64,000 bases of DNA, from assembly GCF_031323975.1 (NCBI RefSeq), contig NZ_JAVIWS010000001.1, positions 930,001 through 994,000 on the forward strand, read 5' to 3'. Origin of the DNA: Escherichia ruysiae (GTDB taxonomy: Bacteria > Pseudomonadota > Gammaproteobacteria > Enterobacterales > Enterobacteriaceae). Both the position numbers and the translations under genes were made by a program. Of the stretch, positions 51,338 through 63,482 are shown piece by piece (the stretch's first letter is position 1; every line of letters starts with the position of its first letter). The notes beneath the pieces are model-generated. The model was not told the origin of the DNA. It searched no databases and saw only the letters and a list, made by a program, of their open reading frames with translations.

Positions 51338-51344
51338 AACCAGC

Positions 51345-51474
<130 letters not shown>

Positions 51475-51489
51475 ATCCCTACATTCATA

Positions 51490-52500
51490 TCACTTCTTAC
51501 GCGCGTATTTCAGTGAATCCAGCGCCACGGCGAAGATAATAATCGCCCCTTTGATGATGTACTGCCAGTACGGATTTACGCCGATGTACGTCAGGCCATA
51601 GTTGATGACCGTAAAGATAATTACCCCGGTCACCACGCCAATGACCGTCCCCACACCGCCGCTGAACGATACGCCGCCCACCACGCACGCCGCGATGGCG
51701 TCCAGCTCATACATAAAGCCAAGGTTGTTAGTCGCAGAGCCGATACGTCCGGCTTCTAACATCCCGCCGAAGGCATAGAACACGCCAGACAGCGCATAAA
51801 TCATCAGCAGGTTCAGGCCGACGTTGACACCAGATACTTTTGCCGCTTCCGGGTTACCGCCAATGGCAAAAATGTTCTTACCGAAGCGGGTTTTGTTCCA
51901 CAACACCCAGACGAACGCCACCGCAATCAACGCGTAGAAGGTGATGTAAGAGAGACGGAAACTCCCCAGCGCGACAAAGCCCTGAGCAAAGGTAGAGAAG
52001 CCACTGTCAAAACCAGAAATTGGCGACGCACCCACAAAGTCATAATAGAGCGAGTTGATGCCGTAGACGATAATCATCGTGCCGAGCGTGGTAATGAACG
52101 GCGTTACGTTGAGATAAGCGATAATCAGGCCGTTGATTAAACCGATAACTGCGCCAATGGCACAGACAATCAGAATAACCAGTGCAATCGGCATCGTCGC
52201 CATTTCCGGGAACACTTTGTTGGCGTTTTCCATCGACTGCAATAACGTCGCGGCTACCACCGCTGCCAGCCCTACCTGGCGCCCGGCAGAAAGATCAGTC
52301 CCCTGAGTGACAATTAACCCTGCCACGCCGAGCGCGATAATAATACGTACCGATGACTGGGTGAGAATATTACTTAAGTTCAACAGACTTAAAAAAGTAG
52401 GATCCTGGAAAATTATAATCGCCAGCAAAACTAAAAGAACGACGTAAATACCGCCCTCTTTCAGGTAAGTAAGAAAACTTTTCTTATTTAACGCACTCAT
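51490..52500 (-). CDS. mglC: MglC, galactose/methyl-galactoside ABC permease
   Basis: A 336-residue permease of the ribose/galactose (RbsC-like) type with about ten helices. Conserved stretches include QGTDLSAGRQVGLAAVVAA and the ATPase-facing region around GGNPEAAKVSGVNV. It forms the channel for the MglA ATPase and MglB receptor. Last gene of mglBAC, 15 bases after mglA. Confidence 0.96.
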   Translation of the reverse strand: MSALNKKSFLTYLKEGGIYVVLLVLLAIIIFQDPTFLSLLNLSNILTQSSVRIIIALGVAGLIVTQGTDLSAGRQVGLAAVVAATLLQSMENANKVFPEMATMPIALVILIVCAIGAVIGLINGLIIAYLNVTPFITTLGTMIIVYGINSLYYDFVGASPISGFDSGFSTFAQGFVALGSFRLSYITFYALIAVAFVWVLWNKTRFGKNIFAIGGNPEAAKVSGVNVGLNLLMIYALSGVFYAFGGMLEAGRIGSATNNLGFMYELDAIAACVVGGVSFSGGVGTVIGVVTGVIIFTVINYGLTYIGVNPYWQYIIKGAIIIFAVALDSLKYARKK

Positions 52501-52515
52501 AGGAAGCCCCTAATC

Positions 52516-54036
52516 TTAAAGGTGCAAAGACGCAAGACGCAGAATTTCGTTTTGCGTTGTTGTTTTTGTATCGACAATTCCAGAAACGAGACCATTGCTC
52601 ATCACCAGAATACGGTCTGTTATCCCTAACAACTCTGGCATTTCGGAGGAGATAATAATAATCCCCTTGCCTTTCTTCGCCAGTTCGGCAATTAACTGAT
52701 AAATTTCAAACTTCGCCCCAACATCAATACCGCGCGTCGGTTCATCGAGCATTAATATTTCTGGTTGCGTTAGCAGCCAGCGACCAATGATCACCTTTTG
52801 CTGATTACCGCCGGAAAGTGAACCAATTTGCGTCCGATGCCCCGGTGTTTTTACCCGCATCGAATCAATCACCCACTGGGTATCGCTTTTCATCCGCGAG
52901 TTATCCAGTAAACCAACTTTATTTTTGTAGTTGCGAATATTGGAAATTAACGAGTTAAAACCGATATCCAGATAGGCATAAATTCCCGTTGAGCGGCGCT
53001 CTTCAGTGACCAGTGCAAATCCGTGGTTAATAGCTTCGTTGGCGTTATGGTTATTGATCTTTTTGCCATGCAGCGTAATGGTGCCAGCCGACTTCTCGCG
53101 AATACCAAATAACGTCTCAACGATATCAGTACGTTTCGCCCCCACCAGACCGGCAATACCGAGGATCTCCCCTTTGTGCAGATCAAATGAGACATCGCGG
53201 ATGGAAGGCTGGCGCAGCGACGTCAGGTTACGCACTTCCAGAATCACTTCGCCTGGCGTGTTTTGTTTGTCCGGGAAACGCTGGTTAAGAGAACGCCCAA
53301 CCATCATGGCGATGATCTTGTCCATCGTCAGCCCTGCCAGCGGTTCGGTGGCGATCCACTGACCGTCACGCAATACGGTGACTTCATCACATAACTGGAA
53401 AATTTCTTCCATTTTATGCGAGATATAAACAATACCGCAGCCGCGCTCTTTTAATTTACGAATAATAGTGAACAGATGATTGACCTCTTTTTCGGTTAAC
53501 GAAGAAGTCGGTTCATCCATAATCACAATTTTTGCGTTATAGGAAAACGCTTTGGCGATTTCGATCATTTGCATTTGCGAAACAGATAATGTCCCGACCC
53601 GCGCACGCGGATCGATATCAATATCCAGTTCATCAAAAATCGCTTTGGTTTCACGGTACATTTTGTCCTGATCGACAAACATGCCTTTGGTGGGATATCG
53701 CCCCAGCCACATGTTGTCCATCACCGAACGTTGTAATACCAGGTTTAACTCCTGGTGTACCATCGAAATCCCATTTTCCAGTGCTTCTTTGGCAGAATGA
53801 AAATCGATCTCTTTACCCTGGAATAAAATGGTGCCGGAGTCTTTTTGATAAATACCAAACAGGCATTTTAATAATGTTGATTTTCCTGCGCCATTTTCTC
53901 CCATTAATGCATGGATAGAATGTGGCCGGACTTTTAAATTAACGTTATCAAGTGCCTTAACACCGGGAAAAGACTTGTTGATACCGCTCATTTCCAGCAA
54001 GTATTCCCCGGAAGACGGAGTCGTTGAGCTGACCAT
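52516..54036 (-). CDS. mglA: MglA, galactose/methyl-galactoside ABC ATPase
   Basis: A 506-residue ATPase with two fused ABC domains. The first has Walker [13 protein letters not shown], signature [14 protein letters not shown] and Walker [12 protein letters not shown]. The second has a degenerate Walker A ([15 protein letters not shown]), intact signature [14 protein letters not shown] and [12 protein letters not shown], as in RbsA and XylG. It powers high-affinity galactose uptake. Confidence 0.97.
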   Translation of the reverse strand: MVSSTTPSSGEYLLEMSGINKSFPGVKALDNVNLKVRPHSIHALMGENGAGKSTLLKCLFGIYQKDSGTILFQGKEIDFHSAKEALENGISMVHQELNLVLQRSVMDNMWLGRYPTKGMFVDQDKMYRETKAIFDELDIDIDPRARVGTLSVSQMQMIEIAKAFSYNAKIVIMDEPTSSLTEKEVNHLFTIIRKLKERGCGIVYISHKMEEIFQLCDEVTVLRDGQWIATEPLAGLTMDKIIAMMVGRSLNQRFPDKQNTPGEVILEVRNLTSLRQPSIRDVSFDLHKGEILGIAGLVGAKRTDIVETLFGIREKSAGTITLHGKKINNHNANEAINHGFALVTEERRSTGIYAYLDIGFNSLISNIRNYKNKVGLLDNSRMKSDTQWVIDSMRVKTPGHRTQIGSLSGGNQQKVIIGRWLLTQPEILMLDEPTRGIDVGAKFEIYQLIAELAKKGKGIIIISSEMPELLGITDRILVMSNGLVSGIVDTKTTTQNEILRLASLHL

Positions 54037-54065
54037 ATAATTTTACCTTGTTGGCCATACAATAA

Positions 54066-54088
54066 GGGCGCAGTAAACGACTGCGCCC
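54066..54088 (-). other. Intercistronic hairpin between mglB and mglA
   Basis: Nine-base perfect stem GGGCGCAGT/ACTGCGCCC with a five-base loop directly after the mglB stop. Such a stem would stabilise the mglB part of the mRNA and help keep binding protein in excess over MglA and MglC (inference, known for similar operons). Confidence 0.75.
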
Positions 54089-54096
54089 AATCAGTC

Positions 54097-55095
54097 TTAT
54101 TTCTTGCTGAATTCAGCCAGGTTGTCTTTATCTACGCCGACATAAGGAACGCGGACAACTTTATTGTCGATTTTCCAGTTGGTGCCATCAGCCGCACCTT
54201 TGCCATCGGCCAGGTTTTTCGCCAGATCAAAGGTCGCTTTCGCCTGGTTGTTAGCATCGTTCAGCACCGTGCCCGCCAGTGCACCGGATTTCACCAGTGC
54301 CAGAGCTTCTGGCAGCGCATCGACGCCAAACACCGGAATGCTGGACTTGTTGTGCGCTTTCAGTGCTTCTACCGCGCCCATTGCCATCGCATCGTTGTTG
54401 GCAATAACCACTTCGATTTTGTTGGCGTTCGGGCCAGACAGCCACGCATCCATCTTATCTTTCGCCTGAGCGGTGTCCCACATAGCGGTATCTAATTGTA
54501 ACTGCTCGGTTTTGATACCTTTATCGTTCAGTTCTTTTATCACGTAGGTAGTACGCGCTTCTGCATCCGGATGGCCCGGTTCACCTTTCAGCAGTACGAA
54601 CTGAATCTGACCGTCTTTGTTAAGATCCCAACCCTGATTCGCCGCCCAGTGTTTAGCAATCAAATCGCCCTGAATAATGCCGGACTCTTTCGAGTCAGTG
54701 CCTACGTAGTAGGCTTTGTCATAGCTATCCAGCGCCTTACGGGAAGGTTCTTTGTTAAAGAAAACCACCGGCACGTTTTGCCCACGCGCTTTCTCAATCA
54801 CCGTACCCGCAGCAGCTGGGTCAACCAGGTTGATTGCCAGCGCCTTCACCCCTTTCGCCAACAGCACGTCAATCTGATCGTTCTGCTTGGACTGGTCATT
54901 CTGTGAATCATTCATCAGCAGCTGGACGTCTGGCGCGGCTTTCGCATCTTGTTCGATAGCCTTACGCACCACGGACATAAAGTTATCGTCGTATTTATAA
55001 ATCGTCACACCAATACGGGTATCTGCAGCGTGTGCAGCGGCACCGAATAACATGCTGGCCATCACAGCAGACAGGGTTAACACCTTCTTATTCAT
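54097..55095 (-). CDS. mglB: MglB, galactose/glucose-binding protein
   Basis: A 332-residue periplasmic receptor for galactose and glucose, serving both MglAC transport and Trg chemotaxis. Signal peptide ends [10 protein letters not shown] at residue 23. Sugar-binding and hinge segments are present: [38 protein letters not shown], and the calcium site DLNKDGQIQ. First gene of mglBAC, followed by a hairpin. Confidence 0.97.
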   Translation of the reverse strand: MNKKVLTLSAVMASMLFGAAAHAADTRIGVTIYKYDDNFMSVVRKAIEQDAKAAPDVQLLMNDSQNDQSKQNDQIDVLLAKGVKALAINLVDPAAAGTVIEKARGQNVPVVFFNKEPSRKALDSYDKAYYVGTDSKESGIIQGDLIAKHWAANQGWDLNKDGQIQFVLLKGEPGHPDAEARTTYVIKELNDKGIKTEQLQLDTAMWDTAQAKDKMDAWLSGPNANKIEVVIANNDAMAMGAVEALKAHNKSSIPVFGVDALPEALALVKSGALAGTVLNDANNQAKATFDLAKNLADGKGAADGTNWKIDNKVVRVPYVGVDKDNLAEFSKK

Positions 55096-55319
55096 GGTAT
55101 CTCCGGTTTTTCTTATGCAGGGTAGTGCTTGAGATAAATGCTCGGCGGGGCAGTATAGTTAATGAAGTGTTACTGAACGCCGAAGCTCACGTTTTAAAAT
55201 TCGTTCTTCCATGCCCGGTAACGCTCCAGAAAACGGCTTTAATTGTTGTTATGACGCTATAACCTCGATAAAAGTGATTATTCACTGTTACATATAGGTT
55301 ACAACGTTAAAACGGTGCA

Positions 55320-55380
55320 ATCATAGCTATCGCATTGTTAATATACTGTGAAATCACTCACAGATTGAAAGCGGTTACAT
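55320..55380 (-). promoter_or_regulatory. mgl promoter with CRP site and GalS/GalR operator
   Basis: On the minus strand: a GalS/GalR operator ATGTAACCGCTTTCAA (55365-55380), a perfect CRP site TGTGA-GTGATT-TCACA (55347-55362) and a -10 TATGAT (55320-55325). The CRP centre would lie about 41.5 bases before a start point near 55313, a class II arrangement. The operator includes the galS stop codon (55375-55377). Confidence 0.9.
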
Positions 55381-56415
55381 CGCCTGATTTGTTGAGTTAG
55401 TGATCGCCGCCGCATTCTGGCGTGTTGCGACAGAATGCCGACGCACTAACGTCGGCATAAAACAGTGGCTGGCTCGCGGATCAATGTTGCCTGCTGCGCC
55501 CTGCAAGGCCAGTTCAGTAGCTAATTTTGCCATCGAAGCAATGGGATAACGCACGGTCGTTAATTGCGGGTCGGTGTAACGGGCGATGGGGATATCATCG
55601 AAACCGATGATGGAGAGATGTAACGGAATCGCAATGCCATTATCTTTTAATGCCGTCAGTGCGCCAGCGGCCATATTGTCGTTATAAGCAAACACAGCAG
55701 TAAGTTGCAGATTGCGTCCCAGCAGCTCGACCATTGCCGTCTCACCGCCGGGCATGTCCGGCGTGCCGGTGCCAATCCAGCTTTCCGGCGGAACAATATC
55801 CTGCTCTTTCAGCGCACTCATCCAGCCGGCTTTGCGCATTGCATCATCTTCAATGCCGTGGCTGGAAGAAAGATAACCGATGCGTTGATGACCGTTATTC
55901 AGCAACATACGCGTCGCCATTCGGGCACCGCTGAGATTATCCAGGCAAACGCAACGATGGGCGTAACCCGGTACAACGCGATTGATCAGCACCATACCGG
56001 GAATGTTGTCCATAAACTGCGCCAGTTCGTCGTCGCTTAACGCTTTCGAATGAACAATCAACGCATTACAACGCTGGCGAATTAACACCTCGATGGCGTG
56101 ACGCTCTTTTTCCGCTTCATGATAGCTGTTGCCAATCAACACATATTTCTGATGCTGTTGGGCGACGAGATCGACGGCTTTCACCAGTGCGCCAAAAAAC
56201 GCATCAGAAACGTCCATCACCACCACGCCAACGGTATCACTCACCTGAGTTGCCAGCGCCTGGGCATTGGCGTTTGGTCGGTAATCCAGTTCGCTTACGG
56301 CTTTCATTACCGCTTCACGCGTTTCTGCACTTACCAGCGTGCTGTTATTGAGCACTCGGGAAACCGTTGCCACAGAGACGCCAGCCTGACGCGCTACATC
56401 ACGAATGGTGATCAT
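55375..56415 (-). CDS. galS: GalS, galactose isorepressor
   Basis: A 346-residue LacI/GalR-family regulator of mglBAC and galS itself, released by galactose. The helix-turn-helix [23 protein letters not shown] occupies the N-terminus, and a periplasmic-binding-protein-like core follows. ATG 56415 (MITIRDVA) is the known start; two residues upstream are also in frame. The stop codon lies within the operator for mglB. Confidence 0.96.
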   Translation of the reverse strand: MITIRDVARQAGVSVATVSRVLNNSTLVSAETREAVMKAVSELDYRPNANAQALATQVSDTVGVVVMDVSDAFFGALVKAVDLVAQQHQKYVLIGNSYHEAEKERHAIEVLIRQRCNALIVHSKALSDDELAQFMDNIPGMVLINRVVPGYAHRCVCLDNLSGARMATRMLLNNGHQRIGYLSSSHGIEDDAMRKAGWMSALKEQDIVPPESWIGTGTPDMPGGETAMVELLGRNLQLTAVFAYNDNMAAGALTALKDNGIAIPLHLSIIGFDDIPIARYTDPQLTTVRYPIASMAKLATELALQGAAGNIDPRASHCFMPTLVRRHSVATRQNAAAITNSTNQAM

Positions 56416-56491
56416 ATTCACTACCTGTTGTGAGATTGCAGTAGGTTACTGCTTGCTGGCGGCTATTTTGTCAGCACTGAATACAGGACTT

Positions 56492-56525
56492 CGTGAATCG
56501 AGTCACAGCAATGGAAACGGTTACA
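56492..56525 (-). promoter_or_regulatory. galS promoter: CRP site and GalS/GalR operator
   Basis: CGTGA-ATCGAG-TCACA (56492-56507) is a near-consensus CRP site. TGGAAACGGTTACA (56512-56525) is a GalS/GalR operator. Their order and spacing mirror those at mglB, which supports joint autoregulation. Confidence 0.85.
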
Positions 56526-56556
56526 ACCATTTTGTTAATGAATGTGATCAAGATCG

Positions 56557-57714
56557 TTATCTTGATGTTTTGGACAATGCAGGTCCCGCAGCACGGAGGG
56601 TGAGCTGACGCCAGAGCCATTCTATCGGCCCCTGACGGAAGTAACGTAGCCAGATAACAGAGAAAAGGATATTCGCCAGCCATACCGGAATAACAAACGC
56701 CAGCAATTCCAGACGGTCAAACTGCATAAACAAACCGAAGTGGTAAAATAGTGTGGTACAAATCAGCGTTTGTAACAGGTAGTTGGTCAGCGCCATCCGT
56801 CCGACGCAGGCGATCGCCAGCACCAGCTTAAAACGGCTTAATTGCGGCCAGTAGCCGAACAGCAACGACGCATAACCCATCGCCTGAAATGGCGCACTCA
56901 GTTCACGCGGCATCTGAAGTAAGAAGGCGCACCAGCGATACGCCCAGTCCAGCCGCCATTGTAGTGCGATAGCAGGAAGGTTAATCATCAGCCCAATCGC
57001 CACCAGCACAAAACCGGTTCGGCGATAGTGGCGCAAGCTGTACTGCCCTTTCAGCCAACCGCTACGCATCAATGCCGCGCCAATTAACATCATCCCCGCC
57101 AGTTGCCAGCCATACTGCGCACCCAGTGCCAGTAAACTGTTCCCTACGCCATCGGCACGGTTACTGATGGCTTCCACGCCGCCGTGAAGTTTCCAGTATT
57201 TTTCATACAAAATGGCGGACGCATCCGGCGTCCAGGCGCGACTGGTCTGGCTGTCGGAAATCAACCCCAGCAGCAGCAAAACGCCAAGCCCTACCAGATA
57301 TAGCATGACGCCGGTATTAAACAGGCTTTTTACCGATGGCGCATCGCGCACCAGCCGCCAGCTGATTAAGCCCACCAGCCCGTAAGCCAGCAGAATATCG
57401 CCGTCCCAGAATAACAAGCCGTGAATAAAGCCCAACAAGACTAACAGGGTGAGCCGTGACTGGATCCAGCGTCTGCCACGCGGCAGCAGCATTTGCAGCC
57501 CCGCACCAAACAGCAACGCAAAAAGCGTGAGGAATTTCACCTGCCCGATGAGATCGAGAAATGCCCATGTCCAGGCGTCAGACGGTGTAATAGCACCGTA
57601 CCAGGCGGGGTTGAGATAAGCCGCCTTTGGAAGTCCAAAGGCGCTGATGTTAAGAAGCAGGATCCCCAGAATGGCGACGCCGCGAACAAAATCGAGCGTG
57701 ACGTTGCGCTCCAT
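56557..57714 (-). CDS. yeiB: YeiB, DUF418-family membrane protein
   Basis: A 385-residue inner-membrane protein with about ten hydrophobic segments and the DUF418 C-terminal region (GRMALTNYLLQTLICT). The N-terminus RNVTLDFVRGVAILGILLLN resembles acyltransferase-3-like proteins. Function unknown. It lies 16 bases after folE and is probably cotranscribed with it. Last gene before the galS promoter. Confidence 0.93.
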   Translation of the reverse strand: MERNVTLDFVRGVAILGILLLNISAFGLPKAAYLNPAWYGAITPSDAWTWAFLDLIGQVKFLTLFALLFGAGLQMLLPRGRRWIQSRLTLLVLLGFIHGLLFWDGDILLAYGLVGLISWRLVRDAPSVKSLFNTGVMLYLVGLGVLLLLGLISDSQTSRAWTPDASAILYEKYWKLHGGVEAISNRADGVGNSLLALGAQYGWQLAGMMLIGAALMRSGWLKGQYSLRHYRRTGFVLVAIGLMINLPAIALQWRLDWAYRWCAFLLQMPRELSAPFQAMGYASLLFGYWPQLSRFKLVLAIACVGRMALTNYLLQTLICTTLFYHFGLFMQFDRLELLAFVIPVWLANILFSVIWLRYFRQGPIEWLWRQLTLRAAGPALSKTSR

Positions 57715-57730
57715 GGTTCCTGCCTTTTAA

Positions 57731-58399
57731 TCAGTTGTGATGACGCACGGCGCGCAGAAACTCGTGGCGTGTATTCTGACTGGATTTGAACAAACCACCG
57801 AGGGAGGTCGTTGTCGTGGCGCTGGTCGCATCGCGGATACCACGCGCTTTCACGCAGTAATGCACCGCATCGATAGAGACCGCCACGTTATTGGTGCCCA
57901 GCAGCGTTTGTAGCGCAATGAGAATTTGCTGGGTCAGACGTTCCTGCACCTGCGGACGCTGGGCAAAGAACTGCACAATACGGTTAATTTTTGACAGACC
58001 GATCACCGAATCCTTCGGGATGTAGGCCACCGTCGCTTTGCCATCAATAGTGACAAAATGGTGTTCACAGGTGCTGGTCAGAGTGATATCGCGCACGGTG
58101 ACCATTTCATCGACCTTCATTTTATTTTCAATGAGGGTGATTTTCGGGAAGTTGGCGTAATCCAGACCGGAGAAAATTTCATCGACATACATTTTGGCGA
58201 TGCGATGCGGCGTTTCCATCAAACTGTCATCAGCCAGGTCGAGATTCAGTAGCTGCATGATTTCGGTCATATGGCCGGCAATAAGGCTTTTGCGCGTTTC
58301 GTTATCCATTTCATGCACGGGCGGGCGTAGCGGTGTTTCCAGTCCTCGCGCAACCAACGCTTCATGAACCAGGGCCGCTTCTTTACTGAGTGATGGCAT
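57731..58399 (-). CDS. folE: FolE, GTP cyclohydrolase I
   Basis: A 222-residue decameric zinc enzyme converting GTP to 7,8-dihydroneopterin triphosphate, the first step of folate synthesis. Zinc ligands Cys111, His114 (CEHH motif) and Cys182 (VHYC) are present, as is the pocket [12 protein letters not shown] 58399 matches the K-12 start. It leads the folE-yeiB operon. yeiG is divergent. Confidence 0.97.
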
Positions 58400-58477
58400 T
58401 TATATTTTCTCCTGCAGGTGTGACGCCTCCGCCCTGCGTGGGGGCAAAGTTATTAAGCTGATTAGCAGCCTGATTAT

Positions 58478-58497
58478 TGTGCGTGAGGTGACGCACA
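58478..58497. promoter_or_regulatory. Inverted repeat between folE and yeiG (possible operator)
   Basis: TGTGCGT-GAGGTG-ACGCACA is a perfect seven-base dyad in the 257-bp divergent folE-yeiG gap, 79 bases from folE and 160 from yeiG. No factor is assigned. Confidence 0.4.
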
Positions 58498-58623
58498 TAA
58501 TCCAGTATTCACAGCGATAATTATTGTAATTGCCGCTGCCTTTCAGCCGTAGATGTTAAAACATCGTTATGCATATGCGGAAGTGAAAGTTACTCACAAC
58601 ACACTGAATAAACGGTATGATGA

Positions 58624-59522
<899 letters not shown>

Positions 59523-59524
59523 CA

Positions 59525-61516
59525 TCAGAAGCGATAATCCACCGCCATAAAGTAACGACGACCGTCTTCGTTATAGCTGTAGTCATCACGGCTGAGATCT
59601 TTATCAGTCAGGTTCAGCACGCCCGCACGCAGTTTGACGTCTTTGGTCAACTGCCAGGCTGCGCCGGTATTCCAGATCGTATAGCCGCCCGGCGTTTTGG
59701 CCGTCGCGCTGTCGGCTCGTTTCTGCCCGGTATAGTGGCCAGAAACATAGAATGACCAGTCTTCGAGCGCCAGCGGTTTCCAGTCCAGCGTACCGTTAGC
59801 GGTATGGAACGGCAGGTCGGAAAGTGGTTTGTTTTCGCCATTGCTGACATCACGACCATCGTTATAGGTGTAGTTGAGTGACAGTTTCCATTCGTCATTG
59901 AAAGGAATTTTCAACTCCGTTTCCACGCCCTGAATCCGCGCTTTATTAACGTTGTAGTAGCTGAATACCGGTATGCGTCGCCCGTTCGCTCCCGTTTCAA
60001 AACCGACAAAGTTCTGGTAACCCGGTGCAGCGTTAACGTCAGACGTGCGGCTGATGCTAATACGATCTTTCACATCGTTGCGGAAAACGGTAACGCTGGA
60101 TTCAACCCCTTCCAGCCAACCATCTTCGCCCATATAGTAAAGCCCCAGCTCCCAACTTTCGCTGGTTTCTGGTTTCAGATCCGGGCTACCCACAATCTTA
60201 CATGCGCCACGGCAGGAATTGCTCGTCCAGTCAGGGCTAAGTTGCAGCAGAGAAGGCGCTTTAAAAGCTGTCGCCCAGCCACCTTTCACGGTAACGGTGT
60301 CGGTAGCGTTATAGACCAGATAGGCACGCGGGCTCCAGTGATCGCCGTAAGTTTCGTGATCGTCCATACGCACGCCGGTCGTCAGCGCCAGCGGCTCGAA
60401 GATCCGCCATTCATCTTCCACAAACAGCGCGTACTGGCTGGCAGACGTTTTGGAACTGGTGCCACCGGTCAGGTTTACTGCATCACTAAGTTTGTCGTGA
60501 CGCCATTCACCGCCAACCGTGACAAACTGATTAATCGCCGTCAGCGGCAGCGTGTATTTGCCATCAACGGTATTGCTTTCAGAGGTAATTGGGCTGCTGT
60601 TGCCAGGGTTTTTGTTTTCGACTTTCTCGCCGTAGTATTTCAGTTCGCTGGTGCCGTAATCCCAGCGACCATTATGGCTGACAGAGTAGTTCTGGCGTTC
60701 CAGGCGGTTTTTGTCCAGCGAGTCGGAATCACGATCCTGACGGTCGAAACCGTAACCGGCGGTAAAATCGTGATTTTGATTCGGCGTCCAGGCAAATTCG
60801 ACATTACCGTCGCGGCTGGAGAATCCTTCAATACGCGGAGTCTCTCCGGTATCGGTGGTGGTTGAGTTTTGCGGGTCATCCTTTTCACGTTTAGCCAGGC
60901 TGCCGTAGGCTTTCATTCCCAGCACACCATCAATTAATGGCCCACTGGTGAAGAACTGACCATTGTATGTGTCACCACGATCGCGATGTTCCTGAATGGT
61001 GGTATCGACCGTAACAGTGCCCGACCATTTCTGACCGATTTTTTTAGTGATGATATTGACCACGCCGCCGAGCGCATCAGAACCGTACAACGAGGACATC
61101 GGGCCACGTACCACTTCAATACGTTCGATGGAATCAACCGGGATCCAGTTCAGATCGAAGTCATTGTGACGAAAGACAGCATTGCGGGAGTTAACGCGTT
61201 TACCATCGACGAGAATCAGCGTGTAGCTGCTGTCCAGGCCACGAATACTGACGCCCTTGCGGTTATCCCCTTCGTTAGTCAGTTGTACGCCCGGCACTTC
61301 TTTGAGGACATCCTTCAGATTCTGTACTGGTTTACGCTGCAGGTCTTCCTGGGTAATGACGCTGATACTTGCAGGTGCATCTTTAAGGTTTTGTTCAACA
61401 GAAGATGCTGTGACAACCATCGTCTCGCCATCATCATCAACCGCCAACACAGGCCATGCACAAGAAATTGCGGACAAACACAGCCCGACCCGTACGAAAG
61501 GGTTCAACCTAAACAT
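59525..61516 (-). CDS. cirA: CirA, TonB-dependent catecholate siderophore receptor
   Basis: A 663-residue outer-membrane receptor for dihydroxybenzoylserine and related catecholates, also the colicin Ia/Ib receptor. The signal peptide ends VLA|VDDDG. The TonB box is in [10 protein letters not shown] plug domain (about 45-160) precedes a 22-strand barrel that ends with the typical terminal phenylalanine (MAVDYRF). It is controlled by Fur from the site at 61686. Confidence 0.96.
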   Translation of the reverse strand: MFRLNPFVRVGLCLSAISCAWPVLAVDDDGETMVVTASSVEQNLKDAPASISVITQEDLQRKPVQNLKDVLKEVPGVQLTNEGDNRKGVSIRGLDSSYTLILVDGKRVNSRNAVFRHNDFDLNWIPVDSIERIEVVRGPMSSLYGSDALGGVVNIITKKIGQKWSGTVTVDTTIQEHRDRGDTYNGQFFTSGPLIDGVLGMKAYGSLAKREKDDPQNSTTTDTGETPRIEGFSSRDGNVEFAWTPNQNHDFTAGYGFDRQDRDSDSLDKNRLERQNYSVSHNGRWDYGTSELKYYGEKVENKNPGNSSPITSESNTVDGKYTLPLTAINQFVTVGGEWRHDKLSDAVNLTGGTSSKTSASQYALFVEDEWRIFEPLALTTGVRMDDHETYGDHWSPRAYLVYNATDTVTVKGGWATAFKAPSLLQLSPDWTSNSCRGACKIVGSPDLKPETSESWELGLYYMGEDGWLEGVESSVTVFRNDVKDRISISRTSDVNAAPGYQNFVGFETGANGRRIPVFSYYNVNKARIQGVETELKIPFNDEWKLSLNYTYNDGRDVSNGENKPLSDLPFHTANGTLDWKPLALEDWSFYVSGHYTGQKRADSATAKTPGGYTIWNTGAAWQLTKDVKLRAGVLNLTDKDLSRDDYSYNEDGRRYFMAVDYRF

Positions 61517-61685
61517 TCCATATCTCCATGAGGTAACTACGAAAATAAAATGGGTTATCGCTCACATCTTCTTCACGTCCCCTTGCGTACGGCAGCATCG
61601 CGGTGGACTTTTTTGTATGCAGGTGATCATCCCAGAAAGCTTGAACAGTCTCTGATTTGTCAGCCTTTTTTGATTTCGGCGTAAC

Positions 61686-61710
61686 GATAATGCAAACGAT
61701 AACAATTATC
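61686..61710 (-). promoter_or_regulatory. Fur box region of cirA
   Basis: GATAATGCAAACGATAACAA and TTATC overlap as Fur hexamers (GATAAT, GATAAC/ATTATC) 170 bases upstream of the cirA start. They match the GATAATGATAATCATTATC consensus in repeated NAT(A/T)AT form and the known K-12 cirA promoter. Confidence 0.8.
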
Positions 61711-61762
61711 AATCCAAATGTTAAATTTTATATCCTCGTGTTTTATCAGGGAAATAGAATTG

Positions 61763-61789
61763 AAAAAGCCCTCTCGGTTGAGAGGGCTT
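61763..61789 (-). terminator. Terminator of lysP
   Basis: Ten-base perfect stem AAGCCCTCTC/GAGAGGGCTT (61766-61775, 61780-61789) with a four-base loop, followed on the minus strand by TTTTTC. It lies 20 bases past the lysP stop. Confidence 0.92.
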
Positions 61790-61808
61790 AACAAGGAAGG
61801 GTGGAAAC

Positions 61809-63278
61809 TTATTTCTTATCGTTCTGCGGGAACTTCATTTCGCTGTAACGCACGAAGTGGGTTCCTTTAATCAACTTGTAACCAAACCAGATGGCCAGGA
61901 ACAGCGGGATACCAATATACGTTGCCGCTACGCCGCCCCAGTCGATGGTATCTTTCAGGAACGCCTCGTAGTTCTGGCCCAGGGTAATAATCAGACACAG
62001 AATGAAAGCGAAGATCGGTCCCAACGGGAAAAAGCCCGAACGGTACGGCAGGTCGTTAATGTCGTGTCCCTGCAATACATAGCCGCGACGGAAACGATAG
62101 TGGCTGATAGCAATCCCCAGCCAGGCGATAAAGCCTGTCATCCCGGAGGTGTTCAGCAGCCACAAATACACCGTCTGGTTACCAAACATGGAGGTCAGGA
62201 AACACAGACCGGCAATCACCGTCGTGGCATACAGCGCGTTACGCGGTACACCGCCACGTGACAGTTTGGCGAAAATACGCGGCGCTTTTCCGTCACACGC
62301 CAGGGTGTACAGCATACGGGTAGACGCGTACATACCGGAGTTACCCGCCGACAGTACTGCTGTCAGAATGACCGCGTTCATCACCGCCGCCGCAGAAAGC
62401 AGCCCCGCGTGCTGGAACACCAGCGTGAACGGGCTGACGCTGATGTCTTTCACATCGTTACGCAGCAGGCTTGGATCGGTGTACGGAATGATCAGGCTGA
62501 TGATCAGAATCGCAAACACATAGAACAGCAGGATTCGCCAGAATACCTGACGCACCGCACGCGGAATATTTTTCCCAGGATCTTCAGATTCGCCCGCTGC
62601 AATACCAATCAGTTCGGTTCCCTGGAAGGAGAAGCCAACAATCATTGCCACGCCGATCATCGCCGCAAAACCACCGGCAAACGGTGCTTCACCTATCGTC
62701 CAGTTGCTCCAGCCCACAGGCTGCGCACCTTTGAAGATACCGATAATCATCATCACGCCGACGACGATAAAGATAATCACTGTCGTGACTTTGATCAGTG
62801 AGAACCAGTACTCCGCTTCACCAAAGCCTCTGACCGAAATGTAGTTCAGCAGGAAAATGACGCCAAGGAACAGCGCACTCCAGATCCAACCGGGAACATC
62901 CGGGAACCACCAGCTCATGACCAGCTGCGCAGCCACCAGGTCAACGGCGATAGTCACCGCCCAGTTGTACCAGTAGTTCCAGCCCAGCGCGAAGCCAAAG
63001 CCCTCTTCCACATAGTTCTGACCGTAAGTCGCAAACGAACCAGAAACCGGCATATACGCCGCCAGTTCGCCAAGACTGGTCATCAGGAAGTAGACCATCA
63101 GGCCAATCAAAATATACGAGAGCAGCGCCCCGCCCGGACCTGCCTGAGAAATCGTTGCGCCAGAGGCAACAAAAAGCCCCGTACCGATGGAGCCGCCAAT
63201 GGCAATCATCGTCAGGTGACGCGCCTTTAATTCACGGCGTAAGCCCGGCGCTTCTGTTGTTTTAGTTTCGGAAACCAT
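61809..63278 (-). CDS. lysP: LysP, lysine-specific permease
   Basis: A 489-residue APC-family lysine:H+ symporter with twelve helices. Helix 1 has MIAIGGSIGTGLFVASG, and the conserved GELAAYMPVSGSFATYG follows. LysP also binds CadC and represses the cad system at low lysine. ArgP activates lysP in K-12. The N-terminus MVSETKTTEAPGLRRELKAR matches K-12. It sits beside yeiE on the same strand, 204 bp away. Confidence 0.96.
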   Translation of the reverse strand: MVSETKTTEAPGLRRELKARHLTMIAIGGSIGTGLFVASGATISQAGPGGALLSYILIGLMVYFLMTSLGELAAYMPVSGSFATYGQNYVEEGFGFALGWNYWYNWAVTIAVDLVAAQLVMSWWFPDVPGWIWSALFLGVIFLLNYISVRGFGEAEYWFSLIKVTTVIIFIVVGVMMIIGIFKGAQPVGWSNWTIGEAPFAGGFAAMIGVAMIVGFSFQGTELIGIAAGESEDPGKNIPRAVRQVFWRILLFYVFAILIISLIIPYTDPSLLRNDVKDISVSPFTLVFQHAGLLSAAAVMNAVILTAVLSAGNSGMYASTRMLYTLACDGKAPRIFAKLSRGGVPRNALYATTVIAGLCFLTSMFGNQTVYLWLLNTSGMTGFIAWLGIAISHYRFRRGYVLQGHDINDLPYRSGFFPLGPIFAFILCLIITLGQNYEAFLKDTIDWGGVAATYIGIPLFLAIWFGYKLIKGTHFVRYSEMKFPQNDKK

Positions 63279-63482
63279 ACAAAAATGCTATCCATCTTAA
63301 AAATGAGGCGCGATTGTAGCAGACGATTTGCAATCCTTCCGGTAGAAATGCGCTTTTATAAGAGACCTTCATGATCGCCCAGGAATTATAAGTAAAGCAG
63401 TCTATCTCTTTTCTGGCGAATGCATGACGCTGGCGCTGCGTCACGAAATTGACACAGCACCAGCATGTTCCTGTACCGCAAT

